In this document: positions 15,488 through 23,319 of the stretch, piece after piece
How the letters are laid out: each line of letters begins with the position of its first letter
How positions within the stretch are numbered: the stretch's first letter is position 1
DNA from: Candidatus Gastranaerophilales bacterium
GTDB lineage: Bacteria > Cyanobacteriota > Vampirovibrionia > Gastranaerophilales > Gastranaerophilaceae
Direction of reading: 5' to 3'
DNA: 51,834 nt
NCBI GenBank assembly: GCA_944323145.1
Contig: CALURJ010000014.1
Location: 1-51,834 of the forward strand
Made by a program: the position numbers and the translations under genes
The notes under the pieces: model-generated
Databases searched by the model: none
Seen by the model: the letters and a program-made list of their open reading frames with translations, nothing else
Told to the model about the DNA's origin: nothing

Positions 15488-16180
15488 TTACCATTCTCTT
15501 AAGTTGTTTAATTCTTGAACGGCAAGACCGAAATTCCTATTTTTAAGAATTACATATTGATTATTTGATGGATTTATAATGCAGACAGTTTTCGCACATT
15601 GCTTAAAAAATTCAGCCATATTTGAGTAATCCGAAGCATTTTGCCTTTGCTTATTGCATTCTTCCAGACTGTCGCATATTTTAGACGGGCCTACCACACC
15701 CACTTTCAAATTTTTTAATTGATATGAAGTAATCGCAAAATTATTGTAGTATGGCCTATTATCCTCCATATTTAGATAACTAACCATGCGATTATGAAAA
15801 TCAGGTGACAGAGTATTATCATTCCCTGACGGATCATAAAGATAAAAGACAGCTTTCTTATCCGATTCAAAAATATTTGTCCAGGTATGAGATTCATAGG
15901 CGCCACGTAAAACAGTGTCCGGAATTGTTCTTGGTCTGTAATTTTTATAAGAAGAAGATTTTTGAGCTGTTGAATTTCCGGTACTTAATATACGCCCCCT
16001 TTCATCATTTGATGAAGTTTTTTTTGAAAGATTATATGCTATTTGTTGATAAGCAGATACAAAATCGTCAGGCGAGAAACCTTTTAATAACCCCGTATAA
16101 TAAGCAATTCCTAGCAGAACAACCAGGCATAACAAAAAACTTCCCGCTTCTTTTAATTTATCTTTTATTTTTTTGTTCAT
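15488..16180 (-). CDS. Membrane-anchored protein of unknown function
   Basis: This 230-residue protein has one N-terminal membrane helix (GSFLLCLVVLLGIAYYTGLL, residues 13-32) after a short lysine-rich cytoplasmic tail. A Ser/Thr-rich linker and a soluble outer domain from about residue 85 follow. That domain contains AVFYLYDPSG and four cysteines near residues 168-196 that could form two disulfides. The strand AVFYLYDP followed by a helix faintly recalls a thioredoxin-like fold without a CxxC pair, but I cannot assign it. AAGAGGAG lies 9 nt before the ATG. It is convergent with leuD, one base apart. Confidence 0.7.
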   Translation of the reverse strand: MNKKIKDKLKEAGSFLLCLVVLLGIAYYTGLLKGFSPDDFVSAYQQIAYNLSKKTSSNDERGRILSTGNSTAQKSSSYKNYRPRTIPDTVLRGAYESHTWTNIFESDKKAVFYLYDPSGNDNTLSPDFHNRMVSYLNMEDNRPYYNNFAITSYQLKNLKVGVVGPSKICDSLEECNKQRQNASDYSNMAEFFKQCAKTVCIINPSNNQYVILKNRNFGLAVQELNNLREW

Positions 16181-16242
16181 TAATTAAAACTCCTCTTAAT
16201 AATCCCAATTATATAGCATTATTAAGTTATTTGCAATATTTG

Positions 16243-16271
16243 TTGACAATGTTTTTTGCCTGTAGTTAAAT
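16243..16271 (+). promoter_or_regulatory. rpsL-rpsG promoter
   Basis: A consensus -35 TTGACA (16243-16248), an exact 17-nt spacer and a -10 TTAAAT (16266-16271) predict a start near 16278. This is the best sigma-70 match in the window, as expected for ribosomal protein genes. Confidence 0.75.
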
Positions 16272-16277
16272 AAAAAT

Positions 16278-16437
16278 ACGCACTTGCCGGAGTTTTTGTG
16301 CTGATAATTACGGCAATGCAGGTAAAGCAGGAACGTAGGAATGATTATCGTTCGGCAGTTCCGGTTAGAATCAGAATGCGTAAGGGTTTTGGATTTTAAT
16401 CTTTACCGGTGTAGAAATTAACAAAAGGAGAAATTAA
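16278..16437 (+). promoter_or_regulatory. Structured 5' leader of rpsL-rpsG
   Basis: About 160 nt of non-coding leader separate the promoter from rpsL. It is less AT-rich than ordinary spacers here. Complementary segments are visible: ACGCA near 16278 with TGCGT near 16377, CCGG near 16287 with CCGG near 16361, and GAACG with CGTTC or GGAAC with GTTCC in the middle. It ends in an AAAGGAG ribosome binding site. Autoregulation by S7 or S12 binding is a reasonable guess; I do not recognise a known leader family. Confidence 0.45.
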
Positions 16438-16824
16438 ATGCCTACAATTAACCAGCTTGTTCGCAGAGAACGTAAAAAGCTAACTGACAAAACAAAATCT
16501 CCTGCTTTGATGGATTGTCCACAAAGACGCGGAGTATGCACAAGGGTTTACACAACTACCCCTAAAAAACCAAACTCTGCACTTAGAAAAGTTGCAAGGG
16601 TTAGATTGACTAACGGATTTGAAGTTACTTCATATATTCCGGGTATCGGCCACAATCTTCAGGAACACAGTGTTGTTCTTATCAGAGGCGGCAGGGTTAA
16701 AGACCTTCCGGGTGTAAGATACCACATCGTAAGAGGTACTTTGGATACTGCAGGTGTTGCAAACAGAGCACAAAGCAGATCTAAATACGGTGCTAAGAAA
16801 AATGCTAAAGGAGGTAAGAAATAA
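16438..16824 (+). CDS. rpsL: 30S ribosomal protein S12
   Basis: This 128-residue protein has canonical S12 features: [12 protein letters not shown] at the start, CPQRRGVC, the [16 protein letters not shown] decoding loop and [13 protein letters not shown]. The lysines at the classical streptomycin-resistance positions (in PKKPNS and GRVKDLPG) are the sensitive type. The aspartate that is methylthiolated in many bacteria is present (VKD). Its stop codon overlaps the rpsG start (TAATG). It starts a two-gene str operon with a long leader. Confidence 0.97.
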   Translation: MPTINQLVRRERKKLTDKTKSPALMDCPQRRGVCTRVYTTTPKKPNSALRKVARVRLTNGFEVTSYIPGIGHNLQEHSVVLIRGGRVKDLPGVRYHIVRGTLDTAGVANRAQSRSKYGAKKNAKGGKK

Positions 16825-17294
16825 TGTCTAGACGTTCTAAACCTGCTAAAAGAATACCTTTAGCAGATCCCGTATATAACAGCGTTGATATTTCAAAATT
16901 TATTAACAGAATTATGAGACGCGGCAAAAAATCATTAGCTGAAAAAATCTTCTATGCTACATTATTAAAAATAGAAGAAAGAACTGGTGAAAAACCGCTT
17001 GAAATTTTCCAGAAAGCTATGACAAACGCAACTCCGCTTTTGGAAGTTAAAGCAAGACGTATCGGTGGTTCTACATATCAGGTGCCTATTGAAGTAAAAG
17101 CTGACAGAGGTTTTGCTTTAGCATCTTCTTGGCTGATTGAAGCAGCTAAAAAACGCGGCGGTAAATCATTTATTGATAAATTAACAAACGAATTAATAGA
17201 TGCTTCAAACGGTTCCGGTTCAGCTTGCAAAAAGCGTGAAGATACCCACAAAATGGCTGAAGCAAACAAAGCTTTTGCTCACTACAGATATTAA
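16824..17294 (+). CDS. rpsG: 30S ribosomal protein S7
   Basis: This is a 156-residue S7 of standard length, the 16S rRNA 3'-domain assembly initiator. The conserved KFINRIMRRGKKSLAEKI, NATPLLEVKARRIGGSTYQVP and C-terminal KKREDTHKMAEANKAFAHYR segments are all present. It overlaps the rpsL stop by one base. In most bacteria fusA and tuf follow; here a strong terminator lies 22 bp downstream and the next gene is on the other strand, so the operon has been split. Confidence 0.97.
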   Translation: MSRRSKPAKRIPLADPVYNSVDISKFINRIMRRGKKSLAEKIFYATLLKIEERTGEKPLEIFQKAMTNATPLLEVKARRIGGSTYQVPIEVKADRGFALASSWLIEAAKKRGGKSFIDKLTNELIDASNGSGSACKKREDTHKMAEANKAFAHYRY

Positions 17295-17316
17295 TTTTGT
17301 ATTCTGTTTTAAATAT

Positions 17317-17350
17317 AAAAAAGAGGAATTTATAAAAATTCCTCTTTTTT
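17317..17350. terminator. Bidirectional terminator between rpsG and the Hcp-like gene
   Basis: Perfect 15-bp arms (17317-17331 and 17336-17350; core AAGAGGAATTT) enclose a 4-nt loop and carry A-run and T-run ends. The minus-strand gene stops inside it at 17349, so it serves both convergent units. Confidence 0.9.
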
Positions 17351-18929
17351 ATTGTATTTTTTTTAAATCTATTTCAGGTTCTGAGATAGGGAAAATATCA
17401 TATAATTTATTAAATGAGCTAAGAACTGAAGGATTTATCAAAGTTGGCGGACAGTCTGATAAAAATATATTTTTTACACCTTCGTTTTTAAGATTTATAA
17501 TATTTGAAAAAGAGTTAATGTCACATTTAGTCAAAAAGAAGGCAAGCTTCTCTGAATTTAGAGGGATTTTTTCAAATATTTTTTGTAATACACCGTATAT
17601 TTGTGGATAGTCATTTGCAAGATTTATGAATAACACATTTTCAAGATGCGGATTATAGGAAAAACTTATTGCATAGCTTTTCTCGGGCATTGAATTAAAA
17701 AACTTTTTAAAATAGTCATTCATATTCATATCTAAATTAGAATGTCCTATTATAAATAAATTTTGATAATTATCAGAAATAATTTTGTCAAGAAAATTTG
17801 ATAAAATATTTTCATTTAACCCGACTTTTACAGGCTCCCTTTGCTGTCCTTTGGCAAAGCCTTTTGCCTGAAAAGCTGAATTTACAAGCGGTGTAAAATC
17901 GTTATCAATAATTTTAACGACTCCTTTCGGGGCAATATCATCTGTTGTAAACAATCGTCCTCTGTACAAATATTCAATATTTTGAGCCTCATTTTTTGTC
18001 AGAAGAATAGCCCCAGGGAATGTTGCGAAGTCAAGTATAGTATTAAACACCCCTGTTCCAAAATGCCCTTTCAAATTTTTGCATGATTTGAAATAAGGGA
18101 AAGCATGGGCTATTAAAAGATTTCCGTTTGTATATACATCAATATCCGTATCTTTAACAAATTCCAGCACATTTTTCAAATCTCTTAGATTAGATCCTGA
18201 AACCAGTATGGCTTTATTAGGGCTGGTAGACGTTGAAACAGTTTGTTCCTCTATAATCCCGTACTCTTCAAATTGGGCACGTTTTAACAGCTTTAAAAGT
18301 TCAATATCAATTTTAGATAGCACTTCTGTATATTTTTTTATTAAATCAGAATCAACTCTTGAAAAATTAAAAATATTTAATGCTTCTAAAACGTTATCTT
18401 CGGCATATTCACATGCGTAATCATACTCATAAAGACAAATAAGATTAACACAAACACTTTTCATAACGGAAGTTAATATTTCTGAGTTTGATTTTTGTTT
18501 TACGTTAAGTCTTTTGTATTTGTTTATAAACTCTCTGTCCCCGCGCTTTAAAATACTCGAAAGGCTAGTTTTTGAAGATAATTTTAATAAATTTTTTAAA
18601 TCGTGACATTGTTCTTCTTTATTTTTACACATCTGCAGATATTCTTTACGCAGTTCAGTTAAATTGGCATATTGCTCTGAAAAAAGATTTAATATTTGCG
18701 ACTCAGAAAAATCTTTAGCAGCATCAATTAAAGCTATTTGAGAAATCAAAGAACGTGTAATTCCCTCTTTTTGCGAACCAAAATCTTTCAATTTCAATAA
18801 ATAGTAAGCAATTTGACGAAGAAGAATTAACATAACTTCCTGCATGGAAGAAATTGCTGGCGAAACAGAACAGGCTCCTTTAGATACACAATCGTTGTAT
18901 TCATAGCTGTTTGAAGAGTTGTAAAACAT
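17349..18929 (-). CDS. Hybrid-cluster-protein (hydroxylamine reductase) homologue with lost metal ligands
   Basis: This 526-residue protein can be aligned by eye along its whole length with Hcp. The N-terminal Cys cluster region reads MFYNSSNS then CVSKGAC. A helical domain runs over residues about 150-225, then ILVSGSNLRDL, DVYTNGNLL, FPGAILLTKNEA, RLFTTDD and GVKNIFLSDCPPTLINP. In known Hcp the hybrid cluster is held by a His, Glu and four Cys. Here the matching residues are Ser246, Asn270, Glu314, Ser397, Tyr425 and Ala438. Of the N-terminal cluster cysteines only Cys14 and Cys20 remain. It is unlikely to bind a hybrid cluster or reduce hydroxylamine. A glutaredoxin gene lies 3 bp upstream. 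The intact frame and AGGGGGT ribosome binding site argue for a working protein with a new role. Confidence 0.8.
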   Translation of the reverse strand: MFYNSSNSYEYNDCVSKGACSVSPAISSMQEVMLILLRQIAYYLLKLKDFGSQKEGITRSLISQIALIDAAKDFSESQILNLFSEQYANLTELRKEYLQMCKNKEEQCHDLKNLLKLSSKTSLSSILKRGDREFINKYKRLNVKQKSNSEILTSVMKSVCVNLICLYEYDYACEYAEDNVLEALNIFNFSRVDSDLIKKYTEVLSKIDIELLKLLKRAQFEEYGIIEEQTVSTSTSPNKAILVSGSNLRDLKNVLEFVKDTDIDVYTNGNLLIAHAFPYFKSCKNLKGHFGTGVFNTILDFATFPGAILLTKNEAQNIEYLYRGRLFTTDDIAPKGVVKIIDNDFTPLVNSAFQAKGFAKGQQREPVKVGLNENILSNFLDKIISDNYQNLFIIGHSNLDMNMNDYFKKFFNSMPEKSYAISFSYNPHLENVLFINLANDYPQIYGVLQKIFEKIPLNSEKLAFFLTKCDINSFSNIINLKNEGVKNIFLSDCPPTLINPSVLSSFNKLYDIFPISEPEIDLKKIQ

Positions 18930-18932
18930 AAT

Positions 18933-19163
18933 TTACCCCCTGTCCTTAACATATTTAATTATATCTTCTGATTCGTACATACCATTGTTCTTTTCGGTGT
19001 CAAAAAGATAGGGAACCTGCTCGTAACCGCCAAGTTTCAAGAGTTCCTCTCTATTTTCTTTATCAGAAATATTTTTTTTATTATAGGCAATGTCATTTTC
19101 TTCAAAAAAGTCCATAACTTTTCTGCAATACGGACATGTTTCCAAAATATATAAATCAAGCAT
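18933..19163 (-). CDS. Glutaredoxin
   Basis: This 76-residue glutaredoxin starts MLDLYILETCPYCRKVMDFF with the dithiol active site Cys-Pro-Tyr-Cys. The glutathione/substrate-binding segment YEQVPYLF with its cis-proline, and the C-terminal YESEDIIKYVK helix, are also present. The ATG at 19163 follows AGAAGGAGA; the ATG eight codons upstream lacks a ribosome binding site and breaks the fold start. Upstream TATAAT lies about 25 nt before the ATG. It is the first gene of a two-gene operon with the Hcp-like protein, 3 bp away. Confidence 0.9.
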   Translation of the reverse strand: MLDLYILETCPYCRKVMDFFEENDIAYNKKNISDKENREELLKLGGYEQVPYLFDTEKNNGMYESEDIIKYVKDRG

Positions 19164-19245
19164 TAATGTATCTCCTTCTGCAAACATTATATAAGCTTTG
19201 ATTTAAATATAAATCGCCATATCAGCCGATAAAGAAATTATACAA

Positions 19246-19274
19246 TTGCATAAGAATATTTTTTATATTACACT
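19246..19274 (+). promoter_or_regulatory. Candidate leaderless promoter of wecB
   Basis: TTGCAT (19246-19251), a 17-nt spacer and TACACT (19269-19274) end 7 nt before the ATG at 19282. No ribosome binding site is present in between. Confidence 0.55.
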
Positions 19275-19281
19275 ATGCAGT

Positions 19282-20394
19282 ATGAAAAATATTTTATTTG
19301 TATTCGGAACAAGACCCGAAGTTATAAAACTTGCTCCGGTGATGATTGAGCTTAAGAAATATCCAGACAAATATAAGATTATTATCTGCAATACAGAACA
19401 GCAAAAAGAATTATCAAATCAAACGCTTGCTTATTTCGGATTAAAGGCAGACTTAAATCTTGATTGTATGCGTCCTAATCAATCACTATTAGAGGTGCAG
19501 ACAAGAATTTTAACAGCCCTTGATAAAGTATTTGATGAGCACAAAATTGATGCAACTGTTGTTCAGGGAGATACAATGACAGTTTTATGCGGAGCTCTTG
19601 CAAGCTTTTATAGGAAAATACCTGTTTATCACGTTGAAGCTGGATTACGTTCTTACGATATATACGAGCCTTTTCCGGAAGAGGTTATGCGGCAGATGAC
19701 GACAAGAGTTGCTGAGCTTAATTTTGCACCTACAGAAAAAAACAGACAGGCTCTTTTAAAAGAAAATATCAAAGAGGATAAAATATTTGTTGTCGGAAAT
19801 ACTGTTATCGACGCACTTTTTTGCCTTTCAGAAGATACTTTAAACAGTGCAAAAAAATATTTTGAAGATTTAGATATTAAAATTGATGATAAACTTGTTT
19901 TAATAACTGCACACAGGCGTGAAAATCACGGGGAAAGAATAGACAGAATCCTCGAAGCAATAGAATATCTGGTGCAAAAATACAGTGACCACACATTTGT
20001 TATTCCTGTTCATCCTAACCCTAATGTAAAAAATAAAATTTACAATAAACTTGAAAAGTACTCAAATGTAAAACTTTTAAAACCGCTTGATTACCCGTAT
20101 CTTGTTTATTTAATGAAAAATGCAAAATTAATCCTTACAGATTCAGGCGGTATTCAGGAAGAAGCCCCGTCATTCGGATGTCCGACTCTTGTCATGCGCT
20201 ATGAAACTGAACGTCAGGAAGGCATTGACGCAGGTGTTTCTGTTTTAGTCGGCGCAGACTACGATAAAATTGTTTCTGAAAGCGAAACAATTCTCTCTAA
20301 ACTAAGAGAGGAAACTCGATTGAAAGCTCAAAATCCATACGGGGACGGAACATCAGCAAAAAAAATTGTAGAAATTATTGAAAAATTTCTTTAG
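19282..20394 (+). CDS. wecB: UDP-N-acetylglucosamine 2-epimerase (non-hydrolysing)
   Basis: This 370-residue enzyme converts UDP-GlcNAc to UDP-ManNAc for envelope glycans. Family motifs are FGTRPEVIKLAPV, VVQGDTMTVLCGAL, HVEAGLRSYD, PFPEEVMRQMT, ITAHRRENHGE and the UDP-binding LTDSGGIQEEAPSFG. The start at 19282 matches homologues; an upstream TTG at 19246 overlaps the promoter. No ManNAc dehydrogenase or transferase is adjacent, so the downstream glycan is not identified. It is convergent with the AMIN-domain gene. Confidence 0.93.
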   Translation: MKNILFVFGTRPEVIKLAPVMIELKKYPDKYKIIICNTEQQKELSNQTLAYFGLKADLNLDCMRPNQSLLEVQTRILTALDKVFDEHKIDATVVQGDTMTVLCGALASFYRKIPVYHVEAGLRSYDIYEPFPEEVMRQMTTRVAELNFAPTEKNRQALLKENIKEDKIFVVGNTVIDALFCLSEDTLNSAKKYFEDLDIKIDDKLVLITAHRRENHGERIDRILEAIEYLVQKYSDHTFVIPVHPNPNVKNKIYNKLEKYSNVKLLKPLDYPYLVYLMKNAKLILTDSGGIQEEAPSFGCPTLVMRYETERQEGIDAGVSVLVGADYDKIVSESETILSKLREETRLKAQNPYGDGTSAKKIVEIIEKFL

Positions 20395-20424
20395 AGTGTT
20401 TAACCAGACAATAATTTTAAATAA

Positions 20425-21048
20425 TTAGACCTTTGTCAGAGTTTCACCGTAATGCCTTAATGTTTCACCTTTTAAAACATGCTTTTTATAGCTTTTTAAT
20501 TTGTAATTTATACTTGGCATTGAAGCAACTTCTTTTTGGAAATTTTTATATAAAGCCATTTCACGCTCTTTTATAAGTTCGTCATGACTTTTGGTTTTTG
20601 GCTGTTTTTTAGCCGAACTCATTGCCGCAAGCATGATGAGTATAGAAATAACACTCCACACCACCCTTTGTTCTGTTATAGCATTTGCAACGGTTACGGG
20701 TGAAGAATTAGGCGCCTCAAGTACAACATTTGCCTTTGCAATTCCCTTTGCGTCTAAATAAATTTTTATATCGTTGTTACCGGTACTTTGAATTGTAACA
20801 CCATTAACATCTGAAGTGTTTTTATACAAAGTATTAATATTGGGGGATTGTGAAATTCCCTTTAAATAAAGAACAATTTTATCAGGCGATTCAATCTCTT
20901 TTTTTACTTTTGTATAATTATCTGAACGCAAAATAACCGACATTTCGCCTTCATTATTATCTATAATTACCGAATTTAAAAAATTATCAGCCGCAAAAGC
21001 AGATAATCCCGTAAAAACAAGTATTGTTAAAATAATCTTTTTCAACAT
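20425..21048 (-). CDS. Exported AMIN-domain protein with an internal membrane helix
   Basis: This is a 207-residue protein. It has a cleavable signal peptide (LKKIILTILVFTGLSAFA, cleavage after AFA). A beta-rich region at residues about 25-115 (SDNYTKVKKEIESPDKIVLY, then KIYLDAKGIA) resembles the AMIN domain that recruits cell-wall amidases and type IV pilus secretins to peptidoglycan. A membrane helix spans residues 129-146 (VVWSVISILIMLAAM) and a basic C-terminal tail follows. AMIN assignment is from pattern only. An AAGGAT ribosome binding site precedes the ATG. Confidence 0.65.
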   Translation of the reverse strand: MLKKIILTILVFTGLSAFAADNFLNSVIIDNNEGEMSVILRSDNYTKVKKEIESPDKIVLYLKGISQSPNINTLYKNTSDVNGVTIQSTGNNDIKIYLDAKGIAKANVVLEAPNSSPVTVANAITEQRVVWSVISILIMLAAMSSAKKQPKTKSHDELIKEREMALYKNFQKEVASMPSINYKLKSYKKHVLKGETLRHYGETLTKV

Positions 21049-21238
21049 ATCCTTTTAGTCCTCTACATTTATACATTACCCTATGTCACGTAAATTATCA
21101 TCAATCAGCAGTTTTAAGTAGCTAAATCAAAAGGTTGATATATTTGTTAAGTATTGTAACAAAGAGAAGCCATGCTGAAATAGCGGAAAAAAATTTTTGT
21201 TTATATAAATGTAAGACACGAGAATGAGGAGTTTGAGA

Positions 21239-21610
21239 ATGAACGGTATATTAGCTAAGACTTCAGAAGACAGAACAAACAATATAAGAAGTACTAAACC
21301 GGCAGAATCAATTGAAACAGCAGGTTCTTTAGCAATGAATCAATTTCATAGCCTGTTTGAAACTAATTCTTATGATGAATTTTCAACTAATAATCCTTTT
21401 TCAGTTGACTATTCACAGTATTCTGATTCAGGAGAAACCGTTGCATATTCAGGTTTTCTAAGCAGCTTTTCAAATGCCGTATCAACTCTTTCAACAACAA
21501 CAGTTTTTTCATCCGGCGGAACTTCAGCAGCTTCATGCGGAGGTTTTTCCGGAGGAGCATCAGCTGGTGGTTCCTGCGGTAGCGGCGGTGGTTTTTCATC
21601 AGTTTGCTAG
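21239..21610 (+). CDS. Small protein with Gly/Ser/Cys-rich tail
   Basis: This is a 123-residue protein from the ATG at 21239, chosen because GAGGAG lies 7 nt upstream; an ATG at 21224 overlaps that site. The N-terminal half is polar and Asn/Thr/Ser-rich. The C-terminal 33 residues are nearly all Gly, Ser, Ala and Cys (three Cys in CGGFSG, SCGSGGG and the final VC). No signal peptide or domain is recognised. A terminator follows. Confidence 0.6.
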   Translation: MNGILAKTSEDRTNNIRSTKPAESIETAGSLAMNQFHSLFETNSYDEFSTNNPFSVDYSQYSDSGETVAYSGFLSSFSNAVSTLSTTTVFSSGGTSAASCGGFSGGASAGGSCGSGGGFSSVC

Positions 21611-21655
21611 TTTTGTTAGTTATAAAGGTTTATAAAGAAAAAGAAATACATTAAA

Positions 21656-21682
21656 CGGCGGTACACACAACCGCCTTTTTTA
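21656..21682 (+). terminator. Terminator after the Gly/Ser/Cys-rich gene
   Basis: The arms GGCGGT (21657-21662) and ACCGCC (21670-21675) around a 7-nt loop are followed by a T-run. This isolates the next gene transcriptionally. Confidence 0.8.
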
Positions 21683-21696
21683 TTTATTTTTATAAT

Positions 21697-21945
21697 ATGG
21701 ATAAAAAGTATTATACGTATATGCTTTTGACAGAACGCGGTACATATTACTGCGGCTATACTGATGATTTGGAAAAACGTTTTAAGCTGCACTGTGAAGG
21801 TAAAGGTGCTAAATACACGCGCGCAAACAAGCCGATTAAAATTGTTTACTCAAAAGAATTCAATAATAAATCAGAAGCCATGAAAGAAGAATTCCGAATA
21901 AAACATTTATCAAGAGAAGAAAAAACAGAACTTATAAACAATTAA
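21697..21945 (+). CDS. GIY-YIG domain endonuclease-like protein (YhbQ type)
   Basis: This 82-residue protein is essentially one GIY-YIG nuclease domain. The two motifs appear as YTYMLL and YYCGYTDDLEKRFKLH (the YIG position is Y-C-G). The conserved Arg is in LEKRF and the Glu is in the AMKEEFRIKHLSREEK segment. Relatives nick branched or damaged DNA or act in repair; the role is undefined. No ribosome binding site is visible and a TATAAT hexamer abuts the ATG, so its promoter is unclear. Confidence 0.85.
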   Translation: MDKKYYTYMLLTERGTYYCGYTDDLEKRFKLHCEGKGAKYTRANKPIKIVYSKEFNNKSEAMKEEFRIKHLSREEKTELINN

Positions 21946-21953
21946 TCAGCAGC

Positions 21954-23318
21954 CTAACCTGATGATGCTTCCTGTTTATTTTTATTTTCTCTTTGCTTCT
22001 CTTTTTCAAGACGTTTAAGTTCTTTTTGTTTTAACTTTTCAAGTTTTTGCTGTTCTTTCAGTTCCTGTTTTTCTTTAATTTCATTGTATTTAATAAGAAC
22101 TTCATTTCCTGAAGTTGAACCCTGAATTTTTTTCCTGAGCTTATAATCTTTCTGCTGCTCTTTGAATTCAGCATCCATTTCTTTAATTTTTGCTTTATAA
22201 GAAGCTTCTAAATCCTTTACGTACGCTTTATCTTCTTCTTTTTTCTTCTTTTTCTCAGCCTTTTCAATACGTTTCAGCTGCTCCTGTTCTTTTTCGGTAA
22301 CAGAAGGAGATACAACGCCGTCTTTAACGAGCCTGTAACCGTTCATACTTATATCAACAGTATCTGCTTTAAAAGTTACAAGTCTGGATTGCTCCCCTTT
22401 GTAGTTAACCGTCCATGTACCCAGATTTACGGGAGTATCACCGGTATAAGCATAAGCATTTACTATTACCCAATCCGGATTATCTGCAGCAAATCCTAAG
22501 GGATACACATCCCACCGCTTATCCTCCAGATTAATTCCCTTATTTTCTTCCCAGTAATAAGCAATAGCATCACGAACTTCAACAAGACTATATGAAACAT
22601 TGTTTGTAAAATCATAAACTACCGGAGTGGTTTTCCAGATTCCGTCTTTTGAATTGCCTATTTTTTCCTTCACGAGAAGTTTTGTTCCGTCAGCGGAAAA
22701 ATCAACCGGAGTAAGTGTTCTAAATGTAAAATAATTATCAATATTTTTGTCTGTTGATAAAATAGGTTCAGCGAGTCTGTGTATAACATTTGCAGTAAGA
22801 ATTTTGTGCAGATTTGATTTTGCTTCTTCAAGGTTGATTACAAATAAATCGCATGCAGTTGATGCACTATCCGGATAGTAATAAACAGAAGGGTATACAA
22901 GTCTTGTAAAATCAGGTGATACAATCCCCTGAGCATTTTGCTGTCTTTTTTTATAAAAAGTTTTGTTTAAAGAGATTTCAGCAACCCCCGGAGGATTATT
23001 ATATTTTACGATCCTGTATTCAGGCTGTGGAACATAAACCATATCAGCAGGAGTCGGAATTTTCGGCACCTCAATTTCTTCAGTCATTCTGTCTTTTGGA
23101 GCTGAAAGAAGTTCATACTCTTCTACAGTCATAAAGCCTGACGGATGTCTGTTTAACTTTGTACGTTCAAATTTTTCCTTTTCCGCCTTCTTATTCACAT
23201 TGTGAATATATTTTGCCTCTTTTTGATTTGCATCGTCAAAATTTGGCATTGGAATTTCATCACCCCACTGAATAAAAGCGCAAAAAGCAGCAGCAATCCC
23301 TAGCAGAGCATAAATCAT
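21954..23318 (-). CDS. Membrane-anchored protein with Lys/Glu coiled-coil tail, in a two-component operon
   Basis: This 454-residue protein is of unknown function. The first hydrophobic stretch (MIYALLGIAAAFCAFIQW) is a signal peptide or anchor. Residues about 100-330 are beta-rich and contain propeller-like phrases (SPDFTRLVYPSVYYYPD, VDFSADGTKLLVKEK). Residues about 330-450 are an extended Lys/Glu/Gln coiled coil. The start lies one base after the response regulator stop, so it is the third gene of the histidine kinase-regulator operon and may be a sensor accessory or output. Confidence 0.75.
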   Translation of the reverse strand: MIYALLGIAAAFCAFIQWGDEIPMPNFDDANQKEAKYIHNVNKKAEKEKFERTKLNRHPSGFMTVEEYELLSAPKDRMTEEIEVPKIPTPADMVYVPQPEYRIVKYNNPPGVAEISLNKTFYKKRQQNAQGIVSPDFTRLVYPSVYYYPDSASTACDLFVINLEEAKSNLHKILTANVIHRLAEPILSTDKNIDNYFTFRTLTPVDFSADGTKLLVKEKIGNSKDGIWKTTPVVYDFTNNVSYSLVEVRDAIAYYWEENKGINLEDKRWDVYPLGFAADNPDWVIVNAYAYTGDTPVNLGTWTVNYKGEQSRLVTFKADTVDISMNGYRLVKDGVVSPSVTEKEQEQLKRIEKAEKKKKKEEDKAYVKDLEASYKAKIKEMDAEFKEQQKDYKLRKKIQGSTSGNEVLIKYNEIKEKQELKEQQKLEKLKQKELKRLEKEKQRENKNKQEASSG

Positions 23319-23319
23319 A

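Noticed and set aside
21691-21699. A leaderless promoter for the GIY-YIG gene based on TATAAT directly before the ATG
   Set aside because: The hexamer abuts the ATG, so transcription would begin inside the coding region; the spacing does not match the 6-9 nt of the other cases.
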